From contig CAJHNH020000224.1 of NCBI GenBank assembly GCA_905116865.2, positions 2,460,910-2,524,909 on the forward strand: a stretch of DNA of 64,000 nt. The letters run 5' to 3'. The DNA comes from Candidula unifasciata (lineage: Eukaryota > Mollusca > Gastropoda > Stylommatophora > Geomitridae). Shown here piece by piece: positions 1-10,560 of this stretch (position 1 is the stretch's first letter; each line of letters starts with the position of its first letter). Position numbers and translations under genes: made by a program. The notes under the pieces were generated by a model that saw only the letters and a list, made by a program, of their open reading frames with translations, was not told where the DNA came from and did not search any database.

Positions 1-260
1 CCAAAAAAAAGGCATAAAATTGTTTAATCATACTAGGAAAACAAGTGAAATTAGAACATGCTGTGACCACTGGAAAGATCTGTGGGAAAAAGAGAGAGAA
101 AAAGAGAATGTGAGAGGATTCTTGACAGCATTTTGTCATGGCATGGAGGAGTGACAACACATGAACTGATTCATGCTGTTGAAGATCACAGGTTGCGGGA
201 AGGCAGGTTGCCCCCCTCAGTTAGCATGGCACTTGATGGTGATGATGTACATAAAGACGT
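1..260 (+). mobile_element. LINE-3 3' end (reverse transcriptase C-terminal remnant)
   Basis: Degenerate coding text on the plus strand corresponds to the end of a non-LTR retrotransposon ORF2: a DHWKDLWEK-like stretch, then ILDSILSWHGGV, then the HxLIHAVEDHR motif, ending in a GATGATG tail. The same C-terminus appears inverted at 12036-12445 and in partial form at 16120-16205 and 46380-47056. Reading frames are broken. Confidence 0.7.
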
Positions 261-261
261 C

Positions 262-330
262 TTTCTCCTCACTGCCTGTAAACTCTGGGCGCAAGTTCTG
301 GCTTTTCATCCATTTCTGGACTTTAGTGTT
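262..330 (-). mobile_element. SINE-2 fragment
   Basis: A short inverted piece of the SINE-2 3' half (the tGTAAACTCTGG...TTCTGG...CTGGAC block seen in full at 8229, 24552 and 63477). Confidence 0.55.
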
Positions 331-365
331 TTTCCAAAGTATATAAACTTTGGTTGGTTTGTTTT

Positions 366-368
<3 letters not shown>

Positions 369-430
<62 letters not shown>

Positions 431-442
431 ATGTGTGTGTGT
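369..442. repeat. (AT)n followed by (TG)n microsatellite
   Basis: About 29 AT dinucleotides, then a short TG run. Open reading frames across it are low-complexity artefacts. Confidence 0.95.
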
Positions 443-447
443 GTAAA

Positions 448-655
448 TTTGTTGGTAGAGTTGCTAGCATACTTGCCTATAAGCCATGTGGTCATGAGTT
501 CAAATCCTCATTAAAATGGGAATTTTGTGAAAGTTGACCAGGTTCTCATGTTCGGCCAGGCCTAAAACAAGTACTAGGAAATTTTCTGGGAAGAAAATGT
601 GACCAGCATGTTAACACCATCACCTATCGAGTCCAAATTGTCTATAAACATATGG
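448..655 (+). mobile_element. SINE-5 copy, tRNA-derived
   Basis: The head resembles a tRNA gene with a B-box-like GAGTTCAAATCC, followed by a body ending CACCATCACCTATC. A related copy lies at 1055 and another at 39112. Confidence 0.6.
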
Positions 656-744
656 GACTAGCATCATATACTTACCATTGAATGAAGAGGTGAGCAGATG
701 ATGCTGGATTCTGATAGGCCCCACTTTAGAAAGTCGTTCATTTA

Positions 745-975
745 CCTTTAAGGTGGTCCTGACTTTGCACATCCTTTTACACATCTGGCTGATTTGTAAG
801 CAGATTATTAGTTTCTCGCCTCCAAGGCAGGTGTACTCAGACTTTGAAAGACACACCCTTAATTTGTCGACTTTGATGAAATGCTTGTTAGGAGGTATCA
901 GCGGGTCTACCCCCCTCCCCACCCCCTTTCCCCCAAATGGGACTCCGTAACCCACACAAGGATACATAAAGGCCA
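745..975 (-). mobile_element. SINE-2 copy, inverted and diverged
   Basis: The reverse complement matches SINE-2: the CCCCGTGTGGG-like start lies near 960, then the AGGCA and CAGATGTGTAAAAGGATG blocks. It contains a C-rich tract where other copies expand to poly(C). Confidence 0.6.
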
Positions 976-1054
976 TTTCATTGGAATATATGTATAACTA
1001 TTCATATCATTTTCATTTGGTTAGTTTATTATGATATGCATAAGGTAGGGAACC

Positions 1055-1260
1055 GCAGTATTGCAATGGTAGATGCTGCCCTGCGTGCCCAAAGGACTGA
1101 GTTCAAGTTTGTATTGTAGATAATTTGTAATTAACCTAGTCTTCTAGGTCGACCCTGCCTAAAGTGGGTGTTAGAAAATGTCCTGGAAAGTAAAGGTGGC
1201 CGGCATGATATTGACAACATCACCTATCCAGCACCGATTGGTCTACAACTACGGATCTGG
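1055..1260 (+). mobile_element. SINE-5 copy, tRNA-derived
   Basis: tRNA-like head with GAGTTCAAG in the B-box position, then GTCGACCCTGCC and a GGTGGCCGGCATGATATTG block shared with 590-640 and 39240-39270. Confidence 0.55.
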
Positions 1261-1732
1261 CACAGGGGGTCTCCAACCCGGGGAGGGGAGGGGCACAAGA
1301 ATTACAAGGGGACATCAAGACATTTTTTTAGTTTGAATGCATTTGTCCGGATAATTTACATTTTTTAGTTTAATTATAAATAAATAATTTTTAATGCTAT
1401 AAAATAAACACAAAACAAAACAGCTTTGCCAGCTTGGTGTGGAGAGTGATCTTCATTGTGCCTTGTCAAACATCAGATCCCAAATAGCAGCTATCATCAG
1501 GACAAAACAGCGTCAATCATCACATTGATATTTGGTCACTAAATTATAAAATAACCGATTGTTGGTTTGTTATTTGTGGTTTTTTGTTGTTAGTTGACAC
1601 TTTCATTTATGTGGATGTTTTTCCTCCAAGTTCTTGTGAACAGTGCTTGGGATTTTTATATTTGTTCTCCTCTTTTTAATCAGCTTTTGTTATTTGGAGG
1701 GGTGAGGGTCTTGCCATAAACTGGGAAAGGAA

Positions 1733-1795
<63 letters not shown>
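1733..1795. repeat. 63-base uninterrupted poly(G) tract
   Basis: Sixty-three consecutive G on the plus strand, flanked by ordinary AT-rich sequence. It is the longest of many G/C homopolymers in the window. Confidence 0.97.
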
Positions 1796-1796
<1 letters not shown>

Positions 1797-2024
1797 GTTC
1801 CATCTGAAAAAGGTTGGAGCAACAAAGCACTACTTGCCCGGTGTATCAGTAGCAAGTAAACGGATCTTTTCAGTTGTTTCCTTTTTTTGGGAAACCTGCA
1901 TAGGTTTCATTTAGTGACAATTTTTGAAGCACATGTGTGTAGTCTTGCCATAACCTGATGCTTTAGATTGTTATTCAGGTGTATTTTTGATTACAGCTTT
2001 GAGATTGACCTAGCTACATAAACT
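1796..2024. other. Unannotated spacer
   Basis: AT-rich sequence with no recognisable gene, SINE or LINE. Confidence 0.5.
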
Positions 2025-2695
2025 GGGTGGTATGAGAAAGATGTTTGGGAGATAGAACCTGTCTGTTGCTATTTGGGACCGATACTAGAAGGTATCAGTA
2101 AGATGTTTAGGAGATACTACCTGTATATTGCTAATTGATCCTGATACTAGCAGGTATCAGTAAGATGTTTGGGAGATACTACCTGTATATTGCTATTTGA
2201 TCCATATACTAGGAGGTATCAGAAAGATGTTTGGGAGATACTACCTGTATATTGCTATTTGATCCTGATACTAGGAGGTATCAGAAAGATGTTTGGGAGA
2301 TACTACCTGTATTTGCTATTTGATCCTGATACTAGCAGGTATCAGTAAGATGTTTGGGAGAAACTACCTGTATATTGCTATTTGATCCTGTTACTAGGAG
2401 GTATCAGAAAGATGTTTGGGAGATATTACCTGTCTATTGCTATTTGATCCTGATACTAGGTGGTATCAGAAAGATGTTTGGAAGGTATTGCCTATTGATT
2501 GTTCTTTTGGTTTTGATTCTGGATGGTATCAGAAAGATGTTTGGGAGATATTACCTGTTAATTTCTTTTTTTAGTTCTGATACTGGATGGTTTCAGAAAA
2601 ATGTTTAGGGAATATTACTTATCAATTATTTTTGTGTTTTTTGTTCTGCTACTTGATGATATCAGAAAGATGTTTGGGAGATATTACATATCGAT
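2025..2695 (+). repeat. Minisatellite, about 60-bp unit, about 11 copies
   Basis: Repeats of a unit containing GGTATCAGAAAGATGTTTGG, then GAGATACTACCTGTATATTG and CTATTTGATCCTGATACTAG. Copies diverge towards the 3' side. ORFs of 60-80 codons here are repeat artefacts. Confidence 0.95.
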
Positions 2696-2994
2696 TGTTG
2701 TTTGGTCCCGATAATATAGGACTGCAACATCTGCAGAACGCCACAGAAGTTTGTTATGACATTATTTTCCCCTCTTGAATTGCAACCTGAAAGTCTGACA
2801 AACAATGACTCAAAGAGTCACTATTTGGATGCCAATTCAACAGCAGCAAACCCCAGACACTGTTGTACCATGTAAAGCTTACTGTTAATTGTGGCATACA
2901 AGTCAGCGTTGTGTAAAAGTCGACCACAAGATTTTTGGCTTCAAATTCTCAGTTTTGCCTATACTAAATGAACACATTTTCTGTCTGTCTTATA

Positions 2995-3240
2995 AATCCA
3001 TCGACAGCTGTGGCTTAGGCATTGCAAATGTACTTCGTAATGCTGGGGTCGATCCCAGCTGCAGGCGATTTGGCAGCAGACTATCTTACATTGGTTTTGA
3101 CAGTAATACCAAGAGCTGACTTCAGTAGGCAGTGGCAAACTACTGAGTGTAAAATTTACCTAGAGAAACTGCAGTAGCAAAAATAATAATAATACCGGGA
3201 TTGGTTCTGCAGCGTCCTGTAAAGTATACACAACTAACTT
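2995..3240 (+). mobile_element. SINE-1 copy, diverged
   Basis: tRNA-like head CTGTGGCTTAGGC with B box GGTCGATCCCAGCTGC, then the SINE-1 body and 3' end GTATACACAACTAACTT. It is less similar to the consensus than the copies at 37647 and 40772. Confidence 0.8.
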
Positions 3241-3265
3241 ATTTTAAACATGTAAGTCCAGTCCT

Positions 3266-3524
3266 AATGAGAGCTAATAGACTGAAATGGTTGGGGCATA
3301 TTGAAAGAATGTCAGATGACAGAGAAGTAAAAACTGTATACACAAGGAAAATGAATGGTTGTAGACCACGAGGCAGACCAAGAAGAATATGGAGAAATAA
3401 TATCCAGACAGACCTGCAAACACTTGGTGTTACCAACTGGAAAGAGAGGGCCAACCAGAGAGAATGGAGGCAGGTTATATCTGCAGCAGTGAACCTCAAG
3501 GGCTCGTAATGCTGAAGAAGAAGA
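3266..3524 (+). mobile_element. LINE-2 5'-truncated 3' end with target duplication
   Basis: Encodes the C-terminus of a reverse transcriptase ORF (LKWLGHIERMSDDREVKTVY, then CRPRGRPRR and a stop) and ends in a GAAGAAGAAGAAG tail. It is flanked by 11-bp repeats at 3255-3265 and 3525-3535 that match at 10 of 11 bases, as expected for target-primed reverse transcription. Confidence 0.85.
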
Positions 3525-3535
3525 AGTCCACTCCT

Positions 3536-4250
3536 AGTTTTTAAAAAATTTTGTTTAAGACTTTAGATCTGGACCTACACAACTGACAATATATTGGACC
3601 ACCATATGGCTGCATAAAGTAATCTACAGTCCTGTGATATTGAAGTTTATCGTATAATTTGACCACAAAAGGCTTGGACAAGGTGTTCTTTATATTTATA
3701 TACAGGAGTACTTTCTAGTAGTTTTAGAAGGCACTTGTATGCTTTCTTTTTTCTAACCACATGAGATTTCTATTGGCAGTATTCCCCACATTATTCGCTA
3801 AAGTCACTCTTTTAGCATGTATTTTTGTTTAATTAGCTACAAAATTGTCACAAAAACTTTGGTTATTTGGATATTTTTAAAAGTTATTCTGATCAAAGTA
3901 ATTTTTCACATGCTTGTGATGCCACTCAAAATACAAGATATGTTAAACAAACTATCTGACCTGTGTTTTGAAAATAATTATTTTGCTGCCATGGATGTCT
4001 GAAACATTACTCCATCTAAAAGTATTTGTCTCCTAGTAGTCTTACTATTAAAAGCAATTCTTATTTTCTTTAACCCTGACACTGATTTTCAGATGAGAAG
4101 GCCATTGATCTCTGTAAGGGCTGTTATGAAACACATGTCCTCCTCTGATCCAGTCTGGTTACAACAGGAATGCTAACTGTCCAGACCTGCAAGCTCTCTA
4201 ATACTCAGAAAGAAAAAAGGGACTTGTGGGCTGAAAAGCTATAGAAAGTT
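3536..4250. other. Unannotated AT-rich stretch
   Basis: No recognisable coding, RNA or repeat feature; the longest frame (about 61 codons at 3817) is hydrophobic low-complexity text without family resemblance. Confidence 0.5.
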
Positions 4251-4254
4251 TCTC

Positions 4255-4720
4255 AGAATACCATAGACAAAGAAAAAAAAAGAAGAACCGACATCCTAAA
4301 AGATCTGAATATCAAAGAAAATTGGCTAGTAAACACGATCTTGTCTCGGAAACTGAAATAATTTGTCAGGTTTGAAAAAAATGAAATAGTTGAGGCATGT
4401 TGAAAGAATGTCAGATGACAGAAAAGTAAAAACTGTATACACAAGGGAGATGAATGGTTGTAGACCACGAGGCAGACCAAGAAGACGATGGAGAGATAAT
4501 ATCCAGACAGACCTGCTATTATTTTGTGTCACCAACTGGAAAGAGAGAGCCAGCCAGATAGATGAATGGAGCGGGTGATATCTGCAGCAATGAACCTTAA
4601 GGACTCGGAATGCGAAAAAAGAAGAAGACAAAATAACAGCAGAAGGCATGGTACCAGGAAGGAGAGGCTAGGGCTGACAAACACAAAGATGGGTACAGAA
4701 TTACATTACTTATTACTACA
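4255..4720 (+). mobile_element. LINE-A 3' region interrupted by a LINE-2 fragment
   Basis: 4255-4375 matches the sequence at 63015-63145 (RRNTDILKDLNIKENWL-like frame), and 4632-4720 matches its continuation at 63150-63210 (AGCAGAAGGCATGGTACCAG). Between them lies a LINE-2 piece, so LINE-2 landed inside LINE-A. Confidence 0.7.
4383..4631 (+). mobile_element. LINE-2 3' end inserted in LINE-A
   Basis: Carries the RHVERMSDDRKVKTVYTREM frame, CRPRGRPRRRWRDNIQTDL, and a GAAAAAAGAAGAAGA tail. The frame is shifted near 4540. Confidence 0.75.
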
Positions 4721-4769
4721 GGTTCAAGGCACTTGGAGTACTTATGTTTGGATGTTTTAATAATGGTGT

Positions 4770-4985
4770 CAATTGGTATAGAAGTGCACTGGCATCTCGT
4801 TTTTTATTTCCTGATCGATTTTCCTGTCCTACAAGACAATACTTTCTAGATATTTAAATTCTTTAACCTGCTTCAGACAAATACCATTCAACGTGTAGCG
4901 GACTAAAAATTCTACTGACCTGAATTACTTCAGTTTAGTAGTATTTATTTTCATATCTTGTGCATGTTGAACTTAGCATGTTCAA
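4770..4985 (-). mobile_element. Degenerate LINE reverse transcriptase fragment
   Basis: The reverse complement reads VKEFKYLESIVL, stop, DRKIDQEIK, which corresponds to the EFKYLGSIxxEDGxxDxEI motif of non-LTR reverse transcriptases. Stop codons break it. Confidence 0.65.
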
Positions 4986-4989
4986 GTGT

Positions 4990-5390
4990 TCTTACTATCT
5001 ACTCCTGTTTACTTTAAAGTAAACAGCCCATAAACAGTTAGGGAGACAGCAGATCTAACCTTTGTTCTCCAAAATACGAGCCCTGGAACCCAACTGGAAA
5101 GACCAGTCAAAAAGCAGTACGAAAACTACTACCATTATGTCTTCCAGGCTGGTGTAACCATTACAGGTACCCCAATTATAACTTATTGTGAGGTTGAACA
5201 GGGTATTTGCGGTCTGCCCTGTTGGTGTGCCATCCTGATTAGGATATTTAAAAAATCTCATGAGTTGTAAACCTTCAGGTAGCAGCCCTGAGCGGACAGA
5301 CTGATCTAATCGCCAAATCTCCACTTTACCTTATCAGAGTGTTGCAGGAAGATGTGGGGACCTTGCATGTCCTCTTTCTGATGCATTCTT
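4990..5390. other. Unannotated spacer
   Basis: An 89-codon minus-strand frame exists (5055-5324) but its sequence resembles no family I recognise. Confidence 0.4.
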
Positions 5391-5465
5391 TAAGTTGATC
5401 TACATTTCTTTAAGGCTGTTGTTGATGTCATTGTTCTATGTTTTGTGTGGTCTTCATTTCTTTAA

Positions 5466-6193
5466 GGGGTCACTACACGGCATTTTTCCCAATTTATGAC
5501 AAAAATATCACTTTTTCAATGTGTTCGTTTTTGTAAAGTTCGGCATTCGTAGAATAGATGACACACAAAATTTATGTCATTTGTAAACAATTTAGCATTG
5601 AAAAGTTAATACTAACGACACCACCTCGTGCACTTTTTTAAGATAAAAAAAAAGTTTAAAAGCCAGTTTTCTCAAATCTCTATATTTCAGTTTGCTGTGT
5701 GTGTGAAATCCTAAAATCTAAGCTAATATAAAGAGTAGAAACATGAAATTTTGATTGCATACTTCATAAACAATATTATAGGAACTGGTCTATCTAAAAG
5801 TAGATTTTAGAAAGATTTTGTTTTCTAAAATATGATTATTGTCTTTTGATGCACGATTTTTTTGACTTTTTCAAAAAACCTACATTTTAAAATTCTACGA
5901 AAAATATTTATAAACATGTTTAAAGTAAATAATCTAGACCTGTACCTCTAAATAAGATAAAAGGTCATGGATCCATCATCTATTGTTGAATATCTAAGTT
6001 TGTTTTTAAAATTTTAGGATTTTAAGTACATATTGTTTTTTTCACAAGATGGCGGTTATTGCCATGACAACTATGATTTTTTAACACTTTAAGTATAAAA
6101 ATGTAATAACATGTATCCCTACAAACGATCATTATAAAATAACTGCTATAAGTCTGTAAATAAAAAAATAAAATTTTTTGGTGTAGTGACCCC
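5466..6193. mobile_element. 728-bp TIR element with TTAA target duplication
   Basis: Perfect 13-bp terminal inverted repeats GGGGTCACTACAC, flanked by TTAA at 5462-5465 and 6194-6197. Removing the element and one TTAA restores the tandem unit CATTTCTTTAAGGCTG exactly. The interior is AT-rich and has no transposase frame, so it is non-autonomous. TTAA targeting suggests the piggyBac superfamily, although piggyBac ends usually start CCC. Confidence 0.88.
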
Positions 6194-6401
6194 TTAAGGC
6201 TGTTCTTGATGTCATTGTTCTATATTTTATGTAATCTACATTTCTTTAAGGCTGTTTTTGATTTCATCCTTCTATGTTTTGTATGGTCTTCATTTTTCTA
6301 AGGCTGTTGTTGATGTTGTCATTGTTTTTTGTGTGGCCCTTATTTCTTTAAGGGTTTGTTGATGTTGTAGTTCTATGTTTTGTGTGGTGTTCATTTCTTA
6401 A

Positions 6402-6539
6402 ACTCTTTGAGTCCCAGGGAACGCATCTTACATTCATAGGTTCTTACCTAGAAGCCCAATGAACGCATGATGTGTTGATTTAAGTCTCTTTTTACTACCC
6501 ATTGGGCCTGTGATGCTAAGCTTCCTGGGACTCAAAGAG
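6402..6539. mobile_element. 138-bp TIR element at TTAA, second insertion in the array
   Basis: Terminal inverted repeats of about 17 bp (CTCTTTGAGTCCCAGG), with TTAA on each side and a one-base asymmetry at the left junction. A related element sits at 31805-31945. Confidence 0.8.
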
Positions 6540-7207
6540 TTAAGGCTGTTGTTGGCGTCATTGTTCTGTTTTGTGTGGTCTTCATTTCTTTAAGGCTGTT
6601 CTTGATGTCATTGTTCTGTTATATTTAATCTACATTTCTTTAAGGCTGTTTTTGATTTCATCTTTCTATGTTTTGTGTGGTCTTAATTTTTCTAAGGCTG
6701 TTGTTGATGTTGTCATTCTGTTTTTTTTGTGTGGTCTTCATTTCTTCAAGGTTTTTGTTGATGTTGTAGTTCTATGTTTTATGTGGTGTTCATTTCTTTA
6801 AGGCTGTTGTTGATGTTGGCATTCTATGTTTTCTGTGGTCTTTATTTCTTTAAGTTCTTGATGTCATTGTTCTGTCTTGAGTTCTCTTTAGTTCTCAAAG
6901 GCTGTTCTTGATGTTGGCGTGCTGTGTTTTCTGTGGTCTTCATTTCTTTAAGGAAGTTCTTGATGTCATCGTTCTGTCTTGAGTTCTCTTTAGTTCTCAA
7001 AGGCTGTTCTTGATGTTGTTCTACATTTTTGGTGGTCTTGCCCTTGATTTGTATCCATTCTATTTCTTCAGTGTGACTCTCAGTGGCAGCTGGTACCAGA
7101 ACATTCTCATCAGATGACCAAACCACCCCATCAATTGCTCTCTGACGAATTGTTTGTTTTTAGTCCTAGCGGGTGAACTGATAGACATGTATAATGTGAT
7201 AAGTTAA

Positions 7208-7904
7208 CCCTACCAGACCTGAGGCCCTGAACCTAACTCTCCCCTACACCTGAGCTCCTAGGCATTGACACAAAAAAACCAACACACTATAAAAAAATAG
7301 TTACATGCAAACAAGTGGTTAGAATAAGATGAAACTTGGAGACGTAGAAAATAGGTTAACCTTTCATCTAGCGCCAATATTCCACCTTTCTGTGCCAATC
7401 CACTCAGGAGGATCAGGATTGTTTCACAAAGTGAGAACCATATGTTACTGTTTGAGGGGCATGCCTTCTCTTACTATCGATTTATTTCTAGATTTAAAAT
7501 TTTCAAATTCTCATTATTCGAGCTGAATGTGTCACTTCAACTGTGAACGTATTCTTCATGAAATAATGACTCCGCAGAGTCTAAATAAACCAAAGTATCG
7601 ATCACCTGTTGGACTGTGAAAAGCCTAGACCTACTTTCTTTTCCTGTCGAAGTGCTTGGTTCATCAGCCGCTCGTTTTATTGTGAATTTTCATAATTTTT
7701 TCACTTAAAACAAGAAATTTTATCCAAACACATGCAGGTGGACATCTAGGAAGACTATCCACAAGATCTGTTTACGATTGGCTAGTTATTTTTAGATTGT
7801 GATGCATCTTTTTCACGCACTACATAAATAGCCAAAAATTAGGGCCAGCGGTATAGCGTCAGGTTAAGAAATTCCCGGAAAATTGGGCCAGCGGTCTGGT
7901 AGGG
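7208..7904. mobile_element. piggyBac-like MITE, 697 bp
   Basis: Terminal repeats CCCTACCAGACC and GGTCTGGTAGGG are perfectly inverted, flanked by TTAA at 7204-7207 and 7905-7908. Ends starting CCC after TTAA are typical of piggyBac. No transposase is encoded. Confidence 0.88.
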
Positions 7905-8228
7905 TTAATCAACTGATCATGCACGTCAGACAAGACCATAAGTGCTCAATCTCATCTTCACTATCTTCCTCAGTGTGTGGTGATGGATAACACATTCTGT
8001 GTCGGTTTGCTATTCTTCTTTGGCTGCTTTAACTGTCCATGTCTGGCTATACATCTTTTAACATGAAAGTCTTGTAGTCTGTCAAGGTTGCTCAATTCAC
8101 CATTGCCTCCTGAATCATCTACTTGTTCTGCCTTCTTGAGAACACTGGCCCTGACTATTGCTTTGCTTGTACCTTGCCAGCAAGCCAGTTTGCTTGTTCA
8201 TTCCCTCCAACAATGAAACTGATTCATG

Positions 8229-8505
8229 TCAGACGATCCCCTGTGGGTTCCGGGCTCTATTATAGGGAAAACAAGAATACACCCTCTGCCTACCCTAAAG
8301 CATGTCGTATGAGTCGACTAATAGGGAGCTTCCTTCAAAGTCAGTGCATCTGCCTGACAGGCAAGGAACCAGCAGTCTGCATACAAATTAGATCTCTCAA
8401 ATGGATGCAAAACTCAGGTTCTGGATCAGGACTGCAGTCCAAAAGTGGATGAACAACCAGAACTTTCAGCCAGAGTTTACAGCTGATGAACGCGGAGAAG
8501 AAGAA
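8229..8505 (+). mobile_element. SINE-2 copy
   Basis: Begins at CCCCTGTGGGTTCCGGG and continues through the TCGTATGAGTCGACTAATAG and CAGTCTGCATACA blocks, ending in GAAGAAGAAG. It is diverged relative to the 63477 copy. Confidence 0.85.
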
Positions 8506-8747
8506 GTCAGACAATATTTTGTCAGAAACTCCAACCATTATCTTTGAACCTATCCTCTCTCTATCTTTTAAAGCAAGTCAACAAATCAGAAAGCACTCAT
8601 GGAGGAAAAACATGACAAGAGTTCTTTAAAAAAAAAAAAAACGTGGTCAAAAATAACTGAAAGTTGATGCATCTCACTGGAAGAGGTGGCAAGACTTTCA
8701 TGGGACTCGGATGCATTCACATCGTCTATGACAGAGGGAATCATAGA

Positions 8748-9918
8748 CAATGTCACCTGTTGATGATGGTGAGCAATATAATAAAACAAACTCATTTTGA
8801 TTAATATATTTTTCTTATTTTTAAATTATATTTTCCCAATGAATCACTTCCCACAATGGTACACCTGATGACAATCAGTTACATGTGTGAGTGCACGTGT
8901 GTGTGTGTGTGTGTGGGCAGGGGGTTTGACATTAAACAGGCAATGTCACTTGATGATGTTGACAAACAGTATAACAAAACAAAATCAGTTTTTGTCAATA
9001 AATTTTCCTTTTATTTTACAATTATTTCTCCCCCTTGAATCCATGAAATACTTCCCTCATTTGTACAGATGACTGTCGGACAGTTACAAACATGTATGAA
9101 GGTTGTTCACAAAGTAACGCCCCTTAATTTTTTCCTTAAATTATTTGTGAGACATTTATGAAACTGACTCACAATACAACTAATTATTCCCTTTTTCCAT
9201 CCAGAGTCCCTATATTATCTTCATCCATTACTAGTCTTATGCTAGCTCGAAACAAGGGTATGCACACCTTGCCTTTATGGCATAAATAAAATTTCCTCAA
9301 CTTACTGAAGCCTTAAGTCTCTGAATCCAGTGACCATCTAGGGCTCCAATTGCTGCACAACTTCCATACACCTGAACCCAGTAACCATTTAGGGCTTCTA
9401 TTGACTGCACAACTTCCATACACAGCATTCATTTATTTTCATGCAATTATATGTCACATAGGGCTCACAGTCTGGGCACAGTCTATCCAGTGAAATCTCT
9501 TTGATATCATGGATGGAATCCAGTTCACCACCTTTGACCTCTCACATCCACATTAATTTTAGGGTTTTACAGCACACAACCGTTTATAAATATTCAAATT
9601 TTTTTTTTCTAAAACCAATAATTTTACTGAAATTTGCTGTTTGTAACACAAAATCCATGGTGGGAGTGGTTTGCAATGTTCCTGGATACAATATCGACAT
9701 TTCAGATTTTAGGTGTGCACAATTTCAGGTTTCTTCAGCTAAGGAAAAAATGATGGAATTGTTTGTGAACACCCTTCTAAGCAGTGACACCTGAAGATGA
9801 CAGAAAATATAACAATATAAGTTTGATAAATATATCTGTTATTTCAAAATTAATTAACCCCCATGCATCCGTGAAATGCTTCCCATATTTAAACAGCAAG
9901 AATTCAGTTACAAATAAC
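8748..9918 (+). repeat. Degenerate tandem repeat, three units, split by an insertion
   Basis: Three related blocks start near 8748, 8942 and 9783 (GTCACxTGxxGATGxTG, then TATAACAAxA, a T-rich part, CCATGAAATxCTTCCC and CAGTTACAxA). The third is displaced by about 680 bases, which holds the TIR-like element at 9096-9780. Confidence 0.7.
9096..9780. mobile_element. Possible TIR element
   Basis: Ends GAAGGTTGTTCACAAA and TTTGTGAACACCCTTC are imperfect inverted repeats, and the segment interrupts a tandem repeat. No transposase is visible. The TTGTTCACAAA-type end resembles mariner ends, but the target duplication is unclear. Confidence 0.45.
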
Positions 9919-9938
9919 GAGAGCTAATTTTTTTTTAT

Positions 9939-9962
9939 CCCCCCCCCCCCCCCCCCCCCCCC
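9939..9962. repeat. 24-base poly(C) tract
   Basis: Uninterrupted C run preceded by a T run. Confidence 0.95.
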
Positions 9963-10129
9963 ATTTTCCCCTCCAGTTTGCACATATAACTATAATTCTG
10001 ACATATTCAGTCAAGGTTGTGGGTCAAATGATGGGTCTTGTCATGGGTAAATAAACACTTGTCTGCACGTGACAGTTGAGCAAACTGCAAATACTTGTAT
10101 TTATTGATTTGAAAAAGTGTGTGAAAAAA

Positions 10130-10560
10130 AACTAGAGCATTGCTAGATTTCAAGGAAACCATTTGAGAACTGCTGATTTCACTAATGTGGATGAAAAAAC
10201 TGTCTCCCTTCAACCAGCAAACTGCAAGGTTTGACTGCATCCATTTGAGAACTGCTGATTTCACTTACATGGATGAAAAAACTGACTTCCTTTAACCAGC
10301 AGACTGTGAAGTTTGACTGCACCCATTTGAGAACTGATAATCTCACTAACATAGATAAAAAAAACTGGCTTCCTTCAACGAGCAAACTGCAAGGTTTGAC
10401 TGAACCCATTTGAGAACTGCTGATTTCACTAACATGAATGAAAAACTATCTTCCTTTAACCAGCAAAATGCAAGGTTAGACTGAACCCAGTTAAAAACTG
10501 ATTTCAATAACGGGTGAAACTGTCTTTCTCTAATCAGAAAATTACTAGGTCTCAATCCAG
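10130..10560 (-). repeat. Minisatellite, about 75-80-bp unit, about 5 copies
   Basis: The unit contains CAACCAGCAAACTGCAAGGT, CCATTTGAGAACTGCTGATT and TCACTAACATGGATGAAAAA. Minus-strand frames of 70-85 codons across it are repeat artefacts. Confidence 0.93.

Larger units (their letters stand above)
5390..7065. repeat. Tandem array, about 55-60-bp unit, carrying two MITE insertions
   Basis: The unit contains TTTAAGGCTGTTGTTGATGT, then CATTGTTCTATGTTTTGTG and GGTCTTCATTTC. Repeats occupy 5390-5465, 6194-6401 and 6540-7065. The gaps are filled by two TIR elements at TTAA sites. On the minus strand the last units are open for 94 codons into non-repeat sequence up to 7126, reading TATESHTEEIEW-like text that I do not recognise. 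Confidence 0.9.

Noticed and set aside
2025..2695. Repeat-spacer array
   Set aside because: The whole 60-bp unit is repeated and diverged; there are no distinct spacers.
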